A DNA stretch of 64,000 nt from Daucus carota subsp. sativus (lineage: Eukaryota; Streptophyta; Magnoliopsida; Apiales; Apiaceae). Positions 43,330-57,209 of this stretch are shown here, one piece after another. Under the pieces are notes generated by a model, which worked only from the letters and a program-made list of their open reading frames with translations, searched no databases and was not told the origin of the DNA. The stretch is from the NCBI RefSeq assembly GCF_001625215.2, contig NC_030389.2, positions 1,834,930 to 1,898,929 on the forward strand. The letters run 5' to 3'. A program made the translations under genes and the position numbers. Every line of letters begins with the position of its first letter. Position 1 is the stretch's first letter.

Positions 43330-43575
43330 TTTAAGTTTTATAAGAACAAAAAACCCCTAATTCCAGTAATATACCCTGATCGCTTCTCCTTCTGTCCTCT
43401 ATCCAGATTCCACAAAACCCAAAACTCATAATTGTTACAGTGTAAACCCTCGATTGATAACAAGCAACTAGAGAGGCCGATTAGGGACAATAATGAACTT
43501 TGCTAACCAAGATCGATCGAGAGGAGCAAACATCGAAGATCAAGCCTGGAAGAAATCCCAAGTCCAACTATGAAG
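43330..43575 (+). other. Possible 5' end of a plus-strand transcript
   Basis: The stretch looks like a plant 5' UTR: CT-rich, with AACCCCTAA and TAAACCCTCG telobox-like words, then ATGAACTTTGC at 43494 and a splice-donor-like ATGAAG|GTAAAAA at 43569. No second exon could be placed, so this may be a promoter, a non-coding transcript or chance. Confidence 0.25.
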
Positions 43576-43773
43576 GTAAAAATATTCTCTTCTATACATA
43601 TGTGCAGGTATACGTACACATCTATCCGCCATCTAACTATGTGGGTGGAGAGAAAATTTAAAAGACAAAAAACAATGCTAATTAGGGTATGCATACGGTA
43701 GGAAGATGGGGGAAACATGCGTATATAGACAGAAGTGGGGGATAATGGGAGAGAAGACCTTTCTAAATCAAAT

Positions 43774-44690
43774 TACTCCCTCCATCCCACTCAATCCATT
43801 ACATTGGGGTTGGGTATGGGGATTAAGAAAAATGTGTAAAATAGTTTGAAAAAATAAGAGAACTGGGTATAGTAGTGGGACCTACTAATATTTATTTTAT
43901 AGATAGGGAAAGGGGAATGAAAGTAGTGGGTGAGTTTAGAGCATCTCAAATAGTCTCCTAGTTAACTCCTAAAGATAATATAAAATATTAAGCTCCTAGT
44001 AAATTAGTATATTATCAGGAGTGTGAACTCCGACAATGCTAACATTATACCCACTCCTAACATTATATTTTATTCTTATTTCATTATTTGAACTCCACTA
44101 TGATAAAAATTCAAATTCAAATGAGAGAGAATGTATATTTTATCATAAAAAATAAGTTAACAATCATGTAGAGGCTCTTAAAAGAGAGGAGAGAGAAGAG
44201 GCTCCTAGTGTTTTTAGGAGCCACTAAGGGTCTCTTGGAGCTCTATTATTTCTCATGCTCCTTATTTATGGTCTTAAGAGACTAAGAGCAACTCCAACAA
44301 TCATCTAAATTTTCCTCTAAAAATAATATAAAAATTCAACTCTTAACTATTTGGAGTTGCAACTTCATATACACTCCAAGAGTCTTCCTCAAATTCACTC
44401 TCTATCTATTCTTTATTACTTAATGAGATATATATAAACAAAATCATGCATGTATGTTGGAGATAGGGAGAGGAGAGAGACTCTTAAAAATGAGGAGAAT
44501 GAATGAGCTCTTAAGGATTTGAAGAAGACTTAGGAGGCTCTTGGAGCTTGGTTTTGAAAAATTTCCTCAAATTTTAGCTTAAGAGCTTCAATAGAGAGAT
44601 TGTTGGAGATGCTCTGGAGTCTATTGGAGATGCTCTTAGTTTCTATATAATAAAAGTTTACTATTAGAAATGGATGGGGAGGAGGGAGTA
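43774..44690. mobile_element. MITE with other MITEs inserted in it
   Basis: Outer ends TACTCCCTCCATCCCACTCA and GATGGGGAGGAGGGAGTA belong to the CTCCCTCCGT family. Between 43938 and 44640 sit elements of the GAGCATCTC / GAGCAACTCCAACAA family, with end words AGAGCATCTCAAATAGT (43938), AGAGCAACTCCAACAAT (44285) and TTGGAGATGCTCT (44606 and 44627). Confidence 0.65.
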
Positions 44691-44869
44691 TATTATTATT
44701 TTCAACAACAATTTGGATGGTAACAGTCAAAATAGACAAAGGATGGTCAAAAGGGTTTATACAGCAGCACCATACTATGTGCAGTTGGTCTGAAAGCATG
44801 GGAAAGAGTTTTGCATACAAGTCATGAATATATACTGATTTGGCGAAACACTTGTTAAAGACTCATTTA

Positions 44870-45220
<351 letters not shown>

Positions 45221-45824
45221 GTAAAAAGAATGATGAATCCATCAGTCACTTGTTCTCGACTTTTCCATTTTTTAAGCACACCTCAGCAGCTCAGCTCAAA
45301 GCCCAGTCCCGCAACTGGATGGGGATGATTTTTCAAACAGTAAGTACTTTCTTTGTCGGTAACTGGGGTTATCCTGGCCATAACTGTCCATTTTAAATGG
45401 CAAAATGCAAGAACAGGCTTGACAATCCCCGGACCAGACCATATTGTGTTCTCTTTGGTGCAGCAAACAATTAGAGAAAAAATCCACTCAAGCTTCATAA
45501 AGGCCATTTCGAAGGATCGATTCCTATGCCTACATCACTATGCTATTCAATCAGATTCTTCTCTAGGGTTTGACATTACAGTTATCTTAATTTGCTTAGA
45601 TTAGGTAATTGGATATGGTTCGACGCCCTTACGATTGGTACTTTATTTTAATTGATTGATGGCGGAGGTGGAGTATGTTCCACTCTATGCTCTCCTAGGT
45701 TTAGTACCTTTTTTTCTTGTTGGGTTAATACAATTATAACTAGGCAAGAAAAGAAAGTGCAGAGGCAAATCAATTAATACAACTGCAAAGATAATTGTTA
45801 AACTGTAAAATTGATTGTGCAAAC
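45221..45824. other. Unresolved 3' region of REV1
   Basis: The end of the REV1 transcript should lie here or further left. Plus-strand reading gives an exon-like stretch at 45289-45340 (acceptor CACCTCAG, donor ACA|GTAAGTAC), but no protein is recognised. On the minus strand TTCTTTTCTTGCCTAG ending near 45743 is a good acceptor candidate for a final REV1 exon, though it would lead to an almost immediate stop. Confidence 0.35.
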
Positions 45825-48800
45825 CTGAATTTCAGGAAGAATGACGTTATATGCTTCTAAAAAGAATGTTGACTTTTTCGATAACCTGGAGCAATAACGA
45901 ACCACACTCAGTATCATTATTGAACGATATAGTAGCTTTATGAAGGAAGTTGTATATAAAATTTAAACCTTAATAAGTATCACGATAATTCAAGTCAAAT
46001 CCCAGCAAAAGAACTCAACAACAAATATTTGTCACAATGAAACAAGAACCTACTCTTTCATAAGTCAATGTCTACTTCGATAACTGGCAAGTATTGTTCC
46101 CGTACATCAAGTGAGCCGAAAACATAATACAGAATTGTGTAATACAGATCATCTACATTGCAATTAAACCTATACTCCGTATAATTTCCCTATATTAAAT
46201 TTAAAATTACAAGACAATGGGAACCTAGATATATATATATATTTACAAGTGATGTGTAACATACCTTTTTAGAAGCCGAAAACAGAGATAGATCTCTTCA
46301 ATATCTGTTTCTATCTTTACTTCAATATACTGCTTGAATAGATTACACAAGCAAAGTATAGCATCATCCAGACCATCAGGAGTTAAACCAAGGCTCGGAA
46401 CAAAATTAGACCTAGCTCGTTGTAGTATTGAAGATAATTTCCCTGCTGAACCTGATTTGTAATAATTATCTGCAAAAATATTTAAAACCAAACAACTGCT
46501 CATTTTGAAATTTTCAACCCATTTCGGTGGATTCCCAAGCCAATACTCATTGGCTGAAATAGATCCCCTCGAGCCGGACAAATTATGAGTATACTCTGAA
46601 TCAGATGACTGCTGAGGACAGGACTCGGCAGGAACAGGATCAGAATTACATTCTTGCTTCCTGTGTGCAGGAAGAAGCTCAAGAAATTCCGCTTTCATTT
46701 CCTCAGGCAGTTGATGCAGAACCGAAACATCAATTTGGCTTAGAGAGTAAGGCATTACATCAATATTTCTAGAGAAGGAAGAACCATTATTTCCCGCTAC
46801 CATCCCAGAAGCAGCTGTTACCGAGACTTCCTTAACTGTACTCTGTTTAATCAAAAAGAAACAAGCAAATATCTCAGAGCATACAAAGCAGATATAACGA
46901 CACTATAACTGAAATTAAGAGAGCACACATGATAGTTTCACACAATTATCTTCATTAAATTCTTGATTGGTCACATCAGGAAAAATTAATAATCACATAG
47001 CTCAGTAACTGCTTTACTCAATTGATGCTCAAAGGGGTCCTTGAGTAATCTAGACCTCGCTAGAAATGAATGTAACTTCTGAGGCCTGTCCTACTTTTTA
47101 TGGCTTGAACATTAAGAAAAGTTATGTTAATTGTAAACTATATATGTAAGAAACTTAGTCACATCAAGTTATTTATTTTGTATGTTTATCAAAGAGTTCT
47201 TTTGAAAAATAAAAAATAACAAAGAGGCAATTAAAGAAAAAAGATAATACTGAAAGAGAGAAAAAAAGAATGTAAAACACACCGTTTTCTCTGCCTTGCA
47301 TGGTCTCAAAGGGACCACAGAAGGAACACTAGTTCCCCTTTCCTCTGATGCCATCCCTACATCAAAATCAAACTTGTATATAATGCATTGTATAAATAGC
47401 AAAGAACATTTTGTTTGGCAATTGGGTTGCAAAGTTAAGACCGCCACTTCCAGGAGGTAACACATACCTCCAATGTTGCTTTCAGCAAGTTTGCCTTTAC
47501 GCTTTGACATAAATGAAATTAGTTTTCCACTATACCGGTTGTTAAGTTCAGAGAATACATCAGGAGGTAGATTCTCTATCACCCCCATATCAAGATCACA
47601 TAAAGGAGGGAGAACAGAGTCTCGGTTGACATGACCTTCACTGCTCAAAATATCACTACCCACAATCATATTTGTGCACGACTGCTGCCCCAAATTTCCA
47701 TCTGCATTCTGATTCTCTACATCAACAACAGGACAGAAATATAAGATTACATTGTATCAGTTAACAGTTGTGACCAGAAAGAAATTTTTGGAACTGCAAT
47801 CAAGATCAAAGCAAAAGACAATTATAATCAAGCTACCGACAGGGGAGCTGATAACATTATATTTACTTCATCTTATACTAAGATTTATCATTTTTCCATT
47901 AAGATTACCAGCAGGAAGCAGTAAGGAGAATCCATGGAAAGATGCAAAAAGAAATCATGCAATTTGCAAGTTTCTAAATTCAGTATCTGCCAAAATAATA
48001 TAGAAACACATTGTCTACCCGCATCTTATAGACGCAGACCAAGAAGAGAGACATATTCCTGGCAGTAGCAAACTAATCAGAGGTGCAAACACCATATCTA
48101 TAAAGATAAAGAAGACTTTGAAACACCGAGATTGATTATTTCTTTTATGTGCCATCACTAAGCTGTAACAATCACAGAGGAAGAACAAATGAAACCAAGG
48201 TATTAGAGGTACCTCTTTCACAACTGCCTTCTGCTATAGATTTAACTTCACATTGATCTCTGTTAGTGCTGGATGCAGAGATGAGCCAAGAACGTAAAAA
48301 ATTCTTTTGGTTCCCTATGAATGTACACCATCGTTAAATTCAGCAAGCAATTTTAAGAGAATGTAGAGTTGGAATAAACCTTATACAAATATATTATAAA
48401 AAAAAAAAAAAAAAACGAATTGTACAATTGTATAGGCCTACCTAAGTAGATATATAACAGAAGACAATACAATAGCCTATTGATCGAAATTTAGAGTATC
48501 AGGTTATTAGAACCAAACCTTGATGACCACTGTCTGCATTTTCAAGTTTCGAAACTTGCAACCCCATCCCCCGGATCTCCTTCACATCTTTCCATTAAAA
48601 AAGCACACAATTAGCTGAAATCAGATTAGCTGGAGTACAAATTAAATAATAATTCCTAAGAAATAAGACATGCTTTTGGGTCAAAAACATGCAAATTTTA
48701 ATATTATAACCAAGCAATTGAACATGCATACATGTTGGACACCCCCCGTTCAGACCAGGTGACAAAGTAAGAATGTATACCTATGTGAAATAAATCAAAC

Positions 48801-51800
48801 AGCTTTATTGCTATCCTGTGCAGGCCATCTACGTCATCAGTAGCCATAGGAACCTGTCACAGAGCAAATAGATCAAGTCTAATTATAATATCTAGGCTGT
48901 CAACTATTCATATTGAATAATATATATAAATTCATCTACTACTACCGTTAATGAATGACTAAGGTTTTCACAATCCCCACAGCCCATATATTTCACTGGG
49001 TCTCCAGCATCAGTTTTTCTCTTCTTTACCTAGATAAGCAAAAAATAGGTTGCTTCAACTCGAAGGACGCAAAAGAAATTCATACAGAGCAGCAATCTGA
49101 ATAGAGATCAGGTAGCTAAATAAGGAAACCTTAAGAGTGAAAGTGCGGCCTTGCACTCCAGCTCCTTGCAAACGCAAAGAGACCTCTTTGCAAAGGTTTA
49201 GGAGAAAATATTGGCACTGCAATTAGATATCAGAAGTTGTAGTTATCTAAAACAGTGGGAAATATAAATAAAGACAATACTAATATTTTCCAAACTGTTG
49301 AACCGCATAAAGACTATACTAACATGTTCTAAATTATTGAACCTCACTCCCCAGTTTACTTCAGCACCTATAGACTTGCTTTCCTGAAACAAGCAAAAGA
49401 GTAGGCCGGCTAAGAGCAAAACTAGTCTGTATTAGTGCAACACACATAACAAGATGAAAGGTGTGTTTAGTAGGAAGGAGCAGACATTTTATTTGTTTAT
49501 TTGTTTGAGTAGAGAAATGTTATTACATATAACGTTACTACCAAATGTACTTATAAATATACACTGTGCCATCTAATCAATTAGGCAGAGTAATTTGATC
49601 ACCCTGACCTGAAACGCTCCAACAGACCGATTGTCTATTCCTCTGCTATAATTCCAAAGCATGTCACCAGTTTTTAAACCAAATTCCTTTTGAAGAGATT
49701 CCTGCAAAATCCACCTAACAAATGTAAGGTTCTATAAGCACAACATATTTCACTAGTTTGTAGAAAATATTTTTCTATGACAAGACGATGCTTTGTACAT
49801 CCATGTAATGAGGAAGATAAACAGTGAAGTAGGTACATAAGTGTGGAGTCTAATGACAATGGTTAAGATGTATGTACATAAGTACAGTACACATATAATT
49901 ATTGTAAGACTCTTACTTAGATTTTGTTTTACTACATAAGGAAAACATGTTTAGGGGTCATGTAAGACAATTATCTTGGGCGCGCTTATGAAATTACAAT
50001 CTCAAGTACTAGACTGATAGTTGTCCAATAGTATGCTCAGAGTTGAGAGCTCAAGATAGTCATTGCAAACTGCAGATCAAATAGGCTAAAAGCCTGAAAC
50101 CTCTAGAGTCTTATCATAGTCCCAGTCGCATTATTATGTATGCATCTCTTAAATGCACGACAAATCCACAAAATACTCTAAAGAGCTATCTGATTCACAT
50201 ACTGGCTTCCAAGTAGCAAAAACAAGAAAATTGGGAGGAAACAACCGATCTGATTCTGGTCTTTTATTAACTCAACTAGCATGACTAAGAACAGTAATAA
50301 CATACAGATCACATACAACCATGTTCAACACCTTCATTACAACTATTACATAGATTTTGCAAATATTGCTAGTAGATAACAGCAACAGAGAGATTCGGAA
50401 ACCTGTATACCAATCTCAGTCCAGTTTCAAACATAAATTTACAAGTAAGATCTAAGAAACCTCATAGGTATTATATAAGATGAGGAGCTACTCAGTGATA
50501 ACAAACAGAATATTAGGGGGAAAAAACGAAATATGATGGAACAAGTGAAGCCCATGGAAAAACCTTGGAAATCAGACGCAGTTGTTTGCATGTTTTTACT
50601 TCTCTCCTTTTCAGTTTATCCTCTAGGACATGCCCAATTCCTGGAAGTGCTTTAATTGGAAGTTCATTTAAATACTCTTCCACCTGAAACACCCAATACC
50701 CTTCTAATCAGAAAGATAAACAGAACAGTCATTTAGATGTGCAGAGCAAGTAATCGATAGAATACAATCAGACAGAATTGAACTAATCAATACATAGTCC
50801 ATCATCACTTTAAAACTCAAACTACTTGACTCTGTACTCTGCACTAGTGTTTACCATTTAACCTGACTTGAGACTTGACCTCGAGTGCTTTTATCAAATT
50901 GTAACACACTCCAATGCTAGAAAAGTAACGCTTCAGGGTAGAAAGAACAAGAACTAAAGTCTTCTATCTTTTAAACATAAAGAATATAATTTACTAACTC
51001 CATCCCCCAAATCAGATTTACCCTCAACTTTTTACAAGTATGTTAAGGAGCATCGACCACATAACCCCTTAATTTATTTTTATAAATTTTCTTTTTGTAA
51101 ATAAGAACTTGATACTTAAATTTTTATTTACAAAAATATTAAAAATCATTTTATGGAGATTGCAGTCCACATACATGCTAAAAGTCAAGGGAACATCTAA
51201 ATAGGGATGGAGCTCATAACACTCAAAGGCATCTGGTATACCAAAAGAAAATAATTCCACTTCTAATGTATCAAAGTCAAATGAAAGAAAAATGGTGGCT
51301 GATATACCTTATCAGCAGGAATGTAGCACTGACCGTCTGGTTTAGCATTTCTAGTTGCAAGGCGCGCCATGAGCATATTCCCAGCAATGCCAACACTTGC
51401 TTTGCAACCAGTAGTATCAAATACCTCCTTCCTTATTATCGAAGCTAAACACTGATGATCCTCTATCTTAGAATCGGAGACATCTAAGAATGCTTCATCA
51501 CAACTAACAGCCTGCATATAGCTAAATTGTCAGTTCAATATCATATACTCCCTCCGTCCCACCAGATCGTTTACGTACACTGTTTGCACGCATTTTGAGG
51601 CTCATGTAAAGTATAGTTCTATAATGTTTTTTTAATTTTTTCTTTTTCTGAATAAAAATTTAAACGTCAAACTTTTTTTCAGAAATTTTTTTACAAATAT
51701 ATATACTATGTAAGTATCTTTTATATGAGCCTCAAAATACGTGTTAAAAAGTAACATAAAGAACCTGATGGGACTGAGGGAGTACCAAACAGCCATATTG

Positions 51801-54800
51801 TTGTAAAAAACAAAAATAACTCAATCCAACCTGCACTTTGTTGCAGTGCTTATGCAGTATGCCATAGAATTGATCAGCGACCTGAAAATCACTCAAAAAT
51901 CTAAGACTTATAAGGGGGATAGACATAGATGAAAGAACATGCTTCTAGCTCTTAGCATAAAATATGTACAGTAATGCAATCGGAGATATTTGTTGCTTAG
52001 GTACATACCTCTTCATATGCTTCAAAATTATATGGAACTATGACAAGGTCTGGGCACATGGATTTTGCATCCCTAACAAAAATTCCTGCCCTAACCCCTG
52101 AGCATATACAAGATATTATTGACATAAGAAAGTAACTTCGATGTGTTCAATGCAGCTTGATATATATTCATAACAATACCAACCATAAGCTCTGGCAGGA
52201 TAATTTGCTGATGAAATTTCAGCAGTTCCACGAGGATTGTCAGAGTGACAAACAGCAACAGGCTTATTTTGTAATTCAGGATTGTTCCTTATAACGACCG
52301 AAACAAAGAAGCAATCCTGCAGTACAAACATGGTTAGGTTTCCAAATTCAAAATGAAACATAATGAATTTTAATTTATACAGATATAAATGCCAGATTCC
52401 AAATATATTTTTCATGTTTACCATATCTACGTGAATAACAGTTGCCTGTTCATCAGTCAAGCGGGTATGGAGACTGGAATTTGTGCCTTTAGTTCCGGAA
52501 TATGTGGCAGGAAAAAGCTTGCGGTAGCGATTCCTCCATGTTCCAATAAAGTGCAACCTTGAATGCTGAAATTAAAGAGCAGTCAGAAATACTGCACAAT
52601 TCCAAGAATGTGCCTGTCTGTCGACAGCTACTTACCTACTTTATTAGTACCTTCCAATCATAAAATAAACTATAAGCTTCATAATTATAATCACGAATAT
52701 GTTACATTAAGTGACCATAGTCAATTAGTATGCTACATACATTCTCTCTCCTCTTTTAGAGTAGAGGTATTGTGTGCATGTATCTTAGTATCTTACCATC
52801 CCCAGACCCTGATGTACGAGTGGATTACACAAGGTATACTAGGTTCAGTTTAGTTAGCTATTTACAGAAAATTATGAACTAAACCACAGATACTCAAGGC
52901 AAGACAGAACAACAAAACACTGAACTGCCACAGCAAACATGTTGTGAATGCAAGTCATAAAATAGTAACCGATTCATTCTTTTCTTGGCTAGCCACATAT
53001 AAGAAAAATAATGCACACATGAAATTTATACTATGAGATGTAAGCTACAATTTGTACAATAATGTGTCATTACAGTATAAATACAACAAACACTAATATT
53101 CCTTTTTATATTTACCTTAAAATAATTTTCCACGAAATTAGGGTCCTCAAGAGTAGAATGACTTGAGCTCATAACAATCCTTGAATTTGAGGATTCGCTA
53201 ATATTATGCTTGTCCGTGGAGTAAGTGCTATGAGAAGTAGAAGGCTCACCAGGACTGATAAATTTGAGTTCATTTTCAGCAAGAATACTGTCTGATGTAG
53301 CATCACCTGGTTCAGATGTGCTAGGTTCACAAAGTTTTACATCATTACATCCTATCTCCTCATCTTTTGCTTTGATGAGACTCTCATTCAATGGGATGTC
53401 AGTTTCTATGTTTGCATGTGTTATCTCCTCTAGGAATTGACTTTCCCCATATGAGTTCTTATTCACTGCTGAATCTACCTTCAGTTGAATGTCAGATAAT
53501 ACGTCGCACTGTTCTGTCTCTTTTCTGGTTTCACCTTCTCCAAAAGAGTTGTTGGTCACCACTGCATCTAGCTTAGGAGTTTGATCCTCAATCTTAGATA
53601 GTGGCTGACCGATCGCATTAGTAGCATAGTTACATGAGAATGGGCTCCTTTTCAGGGGAAAGAATGCAGACAATTTTGGTTGTCCCTGAGTTTCAGTAGC
53701 AATCTGGTCAAGTTGGTAAGAGTGCCCTAGAACAAAATATGTGATGTAACTTGTAAGTAGTGGAAACACATTTCCAATAAGAAAACCCAGATACTGGTAG
53801 GCAGTAGTATATCATAAACTACACAAGCTAAAACTGAGTACTCTAAAAAAGGTAAAGACTAGCATGCAAAAACTATTACTGATATATTCTGATGCTCACA
53901 AATCACAACTTCTAACCACACTATAGGGAACACTTACAACTCAAGAGTTTGTTAGCAGCAACAGAATCTAAGACCCATGTTGGTTTCAGTACAGGAAGTC
54001 CAGCACTGAAAGACCTGATTATGGATCAACAATAAGATTTTTAAGGGGATTTTTTTGTGAACATATAAGAAACAGTATTTTTATTGAAAGTAATAGTAAA
54101 ATGCTAACCTCAAATTCTTAATTTTACTGTCAGGAAGGTTACTGCAGATTATGTGAGTAACACGATGCCGTGAAAAATAATTTTCGAAACGCCCGCCATG
54201 TTTCAACATGTAACCTCTTAGCTCCTGAACAGAACCATTTCCAATTAGAAAACAAGAAAACATGCACAACCAATGCAACTAATGGGTTCCGAACATGCGT
54301 GTGGGTGTGTGTACCTATACTGTTTGTGCAGTGTGTCTTTCTTGATTCTTCAACCTTTGGATGTAAATAAAGTATTCAAAACTTCTACTTTTAACTAAGA
54401 TCTCCAAGCTAGATAAATTTTGTTCATTTAATATGTAAAATATCCAGAGTCCAAAACCAACCTGACTGGAAGGAATCGTGAATCCATCAACAAAAATTGA
54501 TACCCCGTGAAATATAGGTTTTCCTGAAGACAATTCTCCTTGAAAGGTGGTGGAAGCGGCAGCATCAAACTGTTCATGTAGCTTCTGATTCTTAACTGCC
54601 ATGTAACTAAAAGAGAATATATCCATATGTTTATCACTTTGTTTCCTCAAGTTCAAGTAACAAAATATTATCCACTACAAAACTAATTATAACATGAACA
54701 TCAATTTTTTCTATCCCAACACGTTCAATGTCACTTGCATGGAAGACAAAAACTCAAATTCCGTATAGGTTGTTTTATTGATATCGTTCAAATTTATTTT

Positions 54801-56596
54801 AGGTAATTTGGTTGGTAGAGGTAAAATTATGACTCCATGAAAACAAGATAAATGTTACTTAATTCCTTCCAAGTAATACACCACATGTTTTTTCTACTAA
54901 GAAATGAAACAAAATTAAAATGACAGTACTAAAACCTACATTACCTGGGCTAGGCCAAAAGTGTCCAACATAGATACGTGTCGGACTATCGAAATATTTT
55001 GAAAGTTTTACAATTTTTTGGTCTAAAATAAGTGTCGGAGTGTTTATACCCATATTCGAGTGTCAAGCGTCCAACATGAGTACTAGAGCCAGAATGAAGT
55101 GGGCTTAACATAAAATTATACAACCTATACCCATACATATAATCATTAAAACACACAAACCAAAATAAATCAAATTAGTCAATTACGATTACAGTTACAC
55201 TTCAGCATAATTTTAAACCTCAAAACACAAATCTCATAATTCACTAAACAATATGCATGATCAAATATAACAAACGCTCATAAATCTTACTCCCTCCATC
55301 CCGCCAGATTGCTTACGTACGCTGTTTGCGCGCATTTTGAGACTCTTTTAAAGTATAGTTCTATAACGTTTTTTTAATTTTTCTTTTCTTTTTTTGTATA
55401 AAAGTTTAAACGTCAAACTTTATTTCAGGAATTCTTTTTTAAAAATATATATAATATAAATATACTTTATAGGAGCCTCAAAATGCGTGCCAAAAAGTAA
55501 CGTAAAGAACATGTTGGGACAGAGGGAGTATTTACTCTGACTCAAGTACAAAGTATCGGAAACGACATGTATATGAGTGCCGAACTCGAAAAATCTAAAA
55601 ATTCGGGGACATGGTGACATTGTCCTACTTTTCGACTAAAATACAGGGACACGACAATTAATAAACATGCATGATAATTATATACCTCAACAAAAAATAT
55701 TATAAAGAATTTTGTAGACTAGGGATCGTTTGTGCTTGTTTTTTTATATATTGTTTCTCCTATTATTTTTGTTTTGCTTTCTATATTCGGCTTATATGTG
55801 GTCATGAAGTTGGTCAAAGTGCCCACATTTCAATCACAGGATCCAACACGGAATAAGTGTCAAACACGGGTACATGTACCCAAACTAAAGAGTCGGGGAT
55901 ACGTAGCATATATCACTAATTATCAACCTACACACCTACATATAAACATAAAACACATACACACCAAAAAAAAAAAAAACAAATATAGTCACTTACGATT
56001 ACAATTATGCTCATTACGTCATTAGTTCATCGCATTTTCAAGCTTCTAACCAAATTCTCATAATTCACTAATTACACCAAATCCTAATTCACAACACATA
56101 TAATCTCAAACCAAAAGAAATCATATAGTCAACTGTATTTAAGCTAATCGCTTAGTCAAGCTATTTAATCTTCTAAACCTAATTCTCATATTCCACAAAA
56201 TTACAACTAATGAAAATGCATAACCATGATCATAGCATAATTCCATTTCCGTTTCATCATAATTTCAAATCAATAAGTCAATCTTGATCACGCTAATCGC
56301 ATCATCATGCTTTCAATCTTCTACCCTGAATTCTCGTAATTCCACCAACTACAACCACTCAAAACGGATAACTACACATAACAACAACCAATTAACTCTC
56401 AAATCAAACTAATTTACAAGCGAAAAGAGCGCACGGACCTTGCGGTATCGGAGAACGGAGACGACTTGAACGTCGAAGCGCGAGAACCGGCGGCGCTCCA
56501 AGCCACGCCTAGGGTTTTCTGGTTCGTTTTGTTCTTCTTGTTGGTTGATTTAGTCGATGCGTTTGAGCTTAGGGCTCGTTTCGATCTCGAGCTCAT
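45825..56596 (-). CDS. REV1: DNA repair polymerase REV1 (22 exons resolved)
   Basis: Y-family deoxycytidyl transferase and scaffold for translesion DNA synthesis in the nucleus. Coding exons (minus strand): 56439-56596, 54462-54606, 54109-54224, 53938-54014, 53116-53726, 52422-52565, 52184-52316, 52009-52097, 51831-51881, 51308-51511, 50564-50683, 49609-49701, 49324-49383, 49130-49216, 48946-49029, 48781-48853, 48519-48587, 48213-48314, 47468-47716, 47283-47356, 46265-46842, 45825-45885. All junctions are GT-AG with consistent phases, giving about 1,126 codons, close to the known plant protein. Domains: basic N-terminus with NQKTLGVAW; BRCT (GVSIFVDGFTIPSSQ, HGGRFENYFSRHRVTHIICS); catalytic core with HVDMDCFF and SCDEAFLDVS, which hold the metal-binding acidic residues; little finger; two ubiquitin-binding motifs (MGVIENLPPDVFSEL and VSVLHQLPEEMKAEFLELLP); and the C-terminal polymerase-interaction domain. 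The start ATG is at 56596. The last exon beyond 45825 is not certain. Confidence 0.93.
51546..51784. mobile_element. MITE in a REV1 intron
   Basis: TACTCCCTCCGTCCCACCAG at the left and CTGATGGGACTGAGGGAGTA at the right, within the intron between exons 51831-51881 and 51308-51511. It is a close sibling of the element at 55288 (shared CGTTTACGTAC / GCTTACGTACGCTGTTTG). Confidence 0.85.
54907..55090. repeat. Degenerate GTGTC repeat in REV1 intron 1
   Basis: The words GTGTCCAACATAGATACGTGTCGG and GTGTCAAGCGTCCAACATGAG occur here. Related words recur at 55560-55640 and 55840-55900 in the same 1.8-kb intron. This is probably a broken dispersed element. Confidence 0.4.
55288..55530. mobile_element. 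MITE in REV1 intron 1
   Basis: Left end TACTCCCTCCATCCCGCCAG, right end TGTTGGGACAGAGGGAGTA. Same subfamily as 51546. Confidence 0.85.
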
Positions 56597-57209
56597 TTTT
56601 GGCGGGAGAATTTGAATTGATTTGAATTAGAGTAAAATTGTTTGATTGTGTTGTGGTGTGTGTGTGTTTTTGTAGAGATGAAAATGAAAGGAAGCTTGTG
56701 GAGAACGATTTAGAAATGGGTGGAGATGGATAGATACAGGGGGTGTATGTAGATGCTTGCACGTGTTGTGTTTAGATGTTTGAATTTGAGGTGTTTAAAT
56801 ATTTGAATCGATGTGTGTGGATTGGGCTTGTTTGGGTTGTATTTCTTTGGTTTGGAGTTTGGACTGATCAGTCCATGACTAAAGAAATTTATTGCATACT
56901 ATTAGAGTCGGTTGTGCGTGGAACTTGGAAGGCTGAATTCGGACACGTAAAATATTAAGTAAAAATTCGTTAAATTTGTAAAATATTGTTTTAGGTTGAT
57001 ATCGTGTATGTTAATTAGCTATATTTTAAAAATAGTACGTTATAATTATTTCAAATTGTTAAAAAAATTAATATAATAATAGATGATGTGGCATTTGATA
57101 CAAATATGTAGTCATTCGACAAATCTATTCATTTACAGACTACAAGGGTTCGCTAAAATTATATAGATAAGATAAGTGTGGCATTGGAGTATGAGTTTTC
57201 AAAGAGATT
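56597..57209. other. REV1 5' UTR/promoter and intergenic DNA
   Basis: Downstream of the start codon in genome order, hence the REV1 upstream region. A CA/GT-rich stretch at 56650-56670 and purine runs fit a plant 5' leader. No TATA box close to the start is obvious. AT-rich intergenic sequence follows to 57209. Confidence 0.4.

Noticed and set aside
45353..45604. An 83-codon plus-strand ORF beside the rpoC2 fragment
   Set aside because: I compared it with plastid and other families I know and saw no match; without a start context or conservation it cannot be supported.
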